Assembly (NCBI GenBank): GCA_036381175.1 | Contig: DASVDI010000053.1 | Location: 1-64,000, forward strand | Source of the DNA: JAJUFS01 sp036381175 | Lineage (GTDB): Bacteria; Pseudomonadota; Gammaproteobacteria; Natronospirales; JAJUFS01 | DNA: 64,000 nucleotides | Reading direction: 5' to 3' | Part shown: positions 61,156-64,000 of the stretch, in pieces | Layout: every line of letters starts with the position of its first letter | Numbering within the stretch: position 1 is the first letter of the stretch | The notes under the pieces: generated by a model | Seen by the model: the letters and a program-made list of their open reading frames with translations, nothing else | Databases searched by the model: none | What the model was told of the DNA's origin: nothing | Translations under genes and position numbers: made by a program

Positions 61156-63384
61156 GTGCAGCTCAGATCCATCGTCATTCGCGCCGGTATCACGGCAGCG
61201 GTGCTCATCGTGTTTCTCCTGCATGTCTGGGGCATTCCCCAAATCCGCTTCCTCGCTCAGCTCGAGAATATTGTCTACGACGCGCGGGTGCGCCTCACCA
61301 TGCCGCGAACGCCAAGCCCCAATGTCGTCATTGTCGATATCGACGAACGCTCCATCGGCGTCGAAGGACACTGGCCCTGGCCGCGCGACCGGCTTGCACA
61401 TCTGACGGAACAACTGTTCGAGCGGTACGGCATCCGGGCGCTCGGCTACGACATCAATTTTCCGGAAAGTGATCGCGACAGTGGCGCGGAGATACTGGGA
61501 CAGCTCGCGAAGGGCGAACTGGCGGATAACGTCGCATTTCAACAGGCGTTCGAAAAACTGCGTCCGTCGCTTGAGACCGATGCGCTTTTCGCCGACGCGA
61601 TCAAGGGCCGCAACGTCGTGCTGGGTTACGTGTTCCGCCCGATCGTTCTTGAAGGGCGCGCTGCCTCGATCGGCGTGTTGCCGCCGCCGGTGTTCACGCA
61701 GGATGAAGTCATCAAGGAGCTTGCGTTCCTCGAACCGGAAGGCTTTACCGGCAACCTGCGCATCCTGCAGGATGCCGCCGCGAATGGCGGTTTTTTCGAT
61801 AATCCTGTTGTTGACCAGGATGGTGTGTACCGCCGTGTTCCCGCGCTGCAGATGTACGAGGGCGATGTTTATGCATCGCTTGGCGTGCAACTCGCGCGCG
61901 CAGCGCGCGGCTGGCCCGAAATGGAGTTCGCGTGGATGCCGGACCGGCCGTCGAACGATCCGAAGTATCTTGAATATTTGCTGATCGGTGATCTTCGCGT
62001 TCCCGTTGATCGCGATCTCGCCCTGTACGTTCCGTACCGCGGTCCGTCATTCACGATTCCCTACGTATCCGCGACCGATGTGCTTCATGGAACGGCCAAT
62101 GCCGAACTGCTGCGTGACAAGATCGTTATTGTCGGCACCAGTGCGCCGGGCTTGTACGACATGCGTGTCACACCGGTGAGCGAGACATTCATCGGCGTTG
62201 AAGTGCACGCCAACATCGTTGACGGCATTCTCACACAGCGTCTGAAATCGAAGCCGTATTACATCGAAGGTGCACGTCTTTCGCTGCTGGTCCTGCTTGC
62301 GGTACTGATGACGTTCATCATGGCACGCTGGTCGGTGGTGCCGGCGACGCTCGCGACAGCGCTGCTTGTCCTCGCACTGATCGGCGGCAATCTCGTCGCC
62401 TGGCAGCGGTTCGACCTCATCGTGCCGCTCGCGCCGCCGCTGTTGTTCGTGCTTGTCGTGTTCGTGTTGCAGATTCTTTATGGCTTGTTGATTGAAAGTC
62501 GTGGCAAGCGGCATCTGTCGCAGATGTTCGGCCAGTACATTCCGCCCGAGCTGGTCGAGGAAATGGATCGCGACCGGCAGGAAATTTCACTGGAAGGCGA
62601 GAGCCGCGAGATGAGCGTGCTGTTTTCCGACGTGCGCGGTTTCACCGGTGTGTCGGAAGGTCTCGAACCAAAACAGCTTGCACAATTGATGAACGAATTC
62701 CTCACGCCGCTGACGCGCGCGATCCACGAACGCCGCGGGACCATCGACAAGTACATGGGCGATGCGGTGATGGCGTTCTGGGGCGCGCCGCTGGCGGATG
62801 AAGAACACGCCTCGCACGCGGTTGCCGCCGCACTGGAAATGGTCGCGGTGATGCACCGGCTCGGTCCCGAGTTTCGCGCCAAAGGCTGGCCGGAGTTGAA
62901 GGTCGGCGTTGGCGTGAACACCGGCCTCATGAACGTCGGCAACATGGGTTCACAGTTTCGCATGGCCTACACGGTGATGGGCGATGCCGTGAATCTCGGT
63001 TCGCGGCTGGAAGCGTTGACGCGTACGTACGCCGTGGAAATTCTTGTTTCCGAAGCGACGCGTGATGCCGCGCCGGAGTTTACGTATCTCGAACTCGATC
63101 GTGTGCGCGTCAAGGGCAAGGCCGAAGCGATCACGATTTTCGAACCCCTGGGTTTGCGTGATTCGCTGCCAAAGGAATTGAAGCAATTGCGCGCGCGGCA
63201 CAAGCAGGCGCTGATGCTTTACCGGGAGCAACAATGGGACGCCGCCGAGCGGGAGTTCTTTTCACTCGCGCAATCGTATGCGGACAAACCCCTGTATCGC
63301 CTTTATCTCGACCGGATTGCGTACTTCCGCCAGCATCCGCCGCCCGCCGACTGGGAAGGGGTTTTCACCTTTTCCACCAAGTGA
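61156..63384 (+). CDS. CHASE2-domain class III adenylate cyclase
   Basis: A 742-residue membrane cyclase. An N-terminal helix (about 8-26), an extracytoplasmic CHASE2 sensor (about 35-355), three helices (about 375-450) and a catalytic domain (about 480-660). Metal ligands are intact: Asp492 in LFSDVRGF and Asp536 in YMGDAVMAFWG. YTVMGDAVNLGSRLEAL keeps the Asp, Asn and Arg of an active class III cyclase, with Asp favouring ATP. A tail of about 80 residues ends the protein. GTG 61156 follows AAGGGGCGGGG. Divergent from the type II secretion genes. Confidence 0.93.
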   Translation: MQLRSIVIRAGITAAVLIVFLLHVWGIPQIRFLAQLENIVYDARVRLTMPRTPSPNVVIVDIDERSIGVEGHWPWPRDRLAHLTEQLFERYGIRALGYDINFPESDRDSGAEILGQLAKGELADNVAFQQAFEKLRPSLETDALFADAIKGRNVVLGYVFRPIVLEGRAASIGVLPPPVFTQDEVIKELAFLEPEGFTGNLRILQDAAANGGFFDNPVVDQDGVYRRVPALQMYEGDVYASLGVQLARAARGWPEMEFAWMPDRPSNDPKYLEYLLIGDLRVPVDRDLALYVPYRGPSFTIPYVSATDVLHGTANAELLRDKIVIVGTSAPGLYDMRVTPVSETFIGVEVHANIVDGILTQRLKSKPYYIEGARLSLLVLLAVLMTFIMARWSVVPATLATALLVLALIGGNLVAWQRFDLIVPLAPPLLFVLVVFVLQILYGLLIESRGKRHLSQMFGQYIPPELVEEMDRDRQEISLEGESREMSVLFSDVRGFTGVSEGLEPKQLAQLMNEFLTPLTRAIHERRGTIDKYMGDAVMAFWGAPLADEEHASHAVAAALEMVAVMHRLGPEFRAKGWPELKVGVGVNTGLMNVGNMGSQFRMAYTVMGDAVNLGSRLEALTRTYAVEILVSEATRDAAPEFTYLELDRVRVKGKAEAITIFEPLGLRDSLPKELKQLRARHKQALMLYREQQWDAAEREFFSLAQSYADKPLYRLYLDRIAYFRQHPPPADWEGVFTFSTK

Positions 63385-63528
63385 TGCAATGACCGCTTGA
63401 AAACCCGGTGTTTGCCCCCACAAAGGCAGACGGTTTCACGACTATTGCCGATTATTTTCATAATTGCCTGCCGTCCTGATGGTGTTTCTGAGGGGATTCC
63501 CGGCAGGGAAACCTGACGCCGATTCGGC

Positions 63529-63534
63529 TAAAAT
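63529..63534 (+). promoter_or_regulatory. Candidate -10 box (TAAAAT) of clpS, possibly leaderless
   Basis: TAAAAT ends 6 bp before the clpS ATG, so initiation would fall about on the A of the start codon. There is no ribosome-binding site before the ATG. The -35 region (GGGAAA) is poor. Confidence 0.4.
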
Positions 63535-63540
63535 CACGCT

Positions 63541-63858
63541 ATGAGCGACTACAAGAATGAACCGGGTCATGGGCTGGCCCTTGATGAGGCCCGCCCGAAA
63601 CTAAAACGGCCGCCGCTGTTCAAAGTGGTGTTGCTGAACGACGATTACACGCCGATGGAATTCGTCGTCGAGGTGCTGCAGAAGTTCTTTCGCCTGGACC
63701 GGCAGAAAGCCGTGCAGATCATGTTGCATGTGCACACCCGCGGCAAGGGCATCTGCGGCGTGTTCACCTACGAGATTGCGGAAACGAAATCCGCGCAAGT
63801 CACCGATTACGCCCGCGAACATCAGCATCCGCTGATGTGCACCGTCGAAGAGGCCTGA
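63541..63858 (+). CDS. clpS: ATP-dependent Clp protease adaptor ClpS
   Basis: A 105-residue adaptor (E. coli 106) that delivers N-degron substrates to ClpAP. The core PPLFKVVLLNDDYTPMEFVVEVL and the His-containing VQIMLHVHTRGKGICGVFTYEIAETK form the N-degron pocket. clpA follows at once, the standard pair. Confidence 0.97.
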   Translation: MSDYKNEPGHGLALDEARPKLKRPPLFKVVLLNDDYTPMEFVVEVLQKFFRLDRQKAVQIMLHVHTRGKGICGVFTYEIAETKSAQVTDYAREHQHPLMCTVEEA

Positions 63859-63875
63859 AGCCTCAAGAGGTTCGA

Positions 63876-64000
63876 ATGCTTAGCAAGGAACTGGAAGTCT
63901 GTCTGAATGAAGCCTTTTCGGGCGCGCGCCGTCGGAGGCATGAATTCATAACTGTCGAGCACTTGTTGTTGTCGTTGCTTGACTCCGGTCGCGTGGTTGA
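63876..64000 (+). CDS. clpA: ATP-dependent Clp protease ATP-binding subunit ClpA (3' truncated by the window)
   Basis: An open frame begins at ATG 63876 after AAGAGG, 17 bp beyond the clpS stop, and runs off the window after 41 codons. It reads MLSKELEVCLNEAF and then HEFITVEHLLLSLLD, the start of the ClpA N-domain. The AAA+ modules lie outside the window. Confidence 0.95.
   Translation, partial: MLSKELEVCLNEAFSGARRRRHEFITVEHLLLSLLDSGRVV

Overview
The window looks like chromosomal DNA of a moderately GC-rich gammaproteobacterium outside the Enterobacterales. The grounds are gene order and content. It has mfd-csiV, lolC/E-lolD, then comEC, a TolQ/ExbB-ExbD pair, msbA, lpxK, a Trm112-like gene and kdsB. 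It also has rne divergent from rluC-HAD, and yceD-rpmF-plsX-fabH with maf beside them. This resembles Pseudomonas/Xanthomonas-type synteny, but the usual neighbours lolE, murB, sppA and fabD are missing. No rRNA, tRNA, CRISPR array or intact insertion sequence was seen, and the exact order cannot be fixed from sequence alone.

Layout. 1-1.9 kb: tail of a beta-propeller protein and a GNAT-nitrilase fusion. 1.9-10.3 kb (minus): a secreted alpha/beta hydrolase with a GlyGly-CTERM-like tail, a large propeller-type hybrid histidine kinase, a small unknown protein, a separate HPt protein and a SagB-type dehydrogenase. 10.4-16.6 kb (plus): a PolB-like exonuclease, RlmD, an L,D-transpeptidase, NagZ, a MscS channel, hypoxanthine phosphoribosyltransferase and methylthioinosine phosphorylase. 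16.6-17.8 kb: two blocks of roughly 100-bp-period hairpin repeats flanking a DUF559 nuclease-like gene. 17.8-23.6 kb (minus): a PhoX-like protein, CsiV and Mfd. 23.7-25.2 kb: an AT-richer accessory patch with two unknown genes, an XRE regulator, a divergent SymE-like gene with paired operators, and short repeats. 25.2-30.8 kb (minus): a cNMP-domain patatin phospholipase overlapping a catalytically dead cyclase homologue, the AguB/AguA putrescine pathway and a small exported protein. 31-36 kb: Lol exporter and a TonB-dependent receptor. 36-43.8 kb: ComEC, the TolQ/R-like pair and lipid A/Kdo genes. 43.8-46.4 kb: an LpxO-like hydroxylase, an unknown protein, a low-molecular-weight phosphatase and a membrane protein. 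46.4-55 kb: RNase E, RluC, HAD, Maf, YceD, L32, PlsX and FabH. 55-61 kb (minus): type II secretion genes C-D-E-F behind a small element with inverted ends. 61-64 kb (plus): a CHASE2 adenylate cyclase, ClpS and the start of ClpA.

Connections between genes. Envelope biogenesis dominates: MsbA, LpxK, KdsB, LpxO-like, Lol, NagZ, the L,D-transpeptidase and PlsX/FabH. AguA/AguB make putrescine. Spermidine synthesis then releases methylthioadenosine, and the methylthioinosine phosphorylase-Hpt pair could recycle its purine. The GlyGly-CTERM-like hydrolase is a plausible cargo of the type II system encoded 55 kb away.

Best candidates for something poorly described: (1) the DUF559 gene embedded in a phased hairpin-repeat array; (2) the divergent XRE/SymE-like module with duplicated 16-bp operators; (3) the overlapping gene pair of a MASE2 pseudo-cyclase and a cyclic-nucleotide-domain phospholipase.
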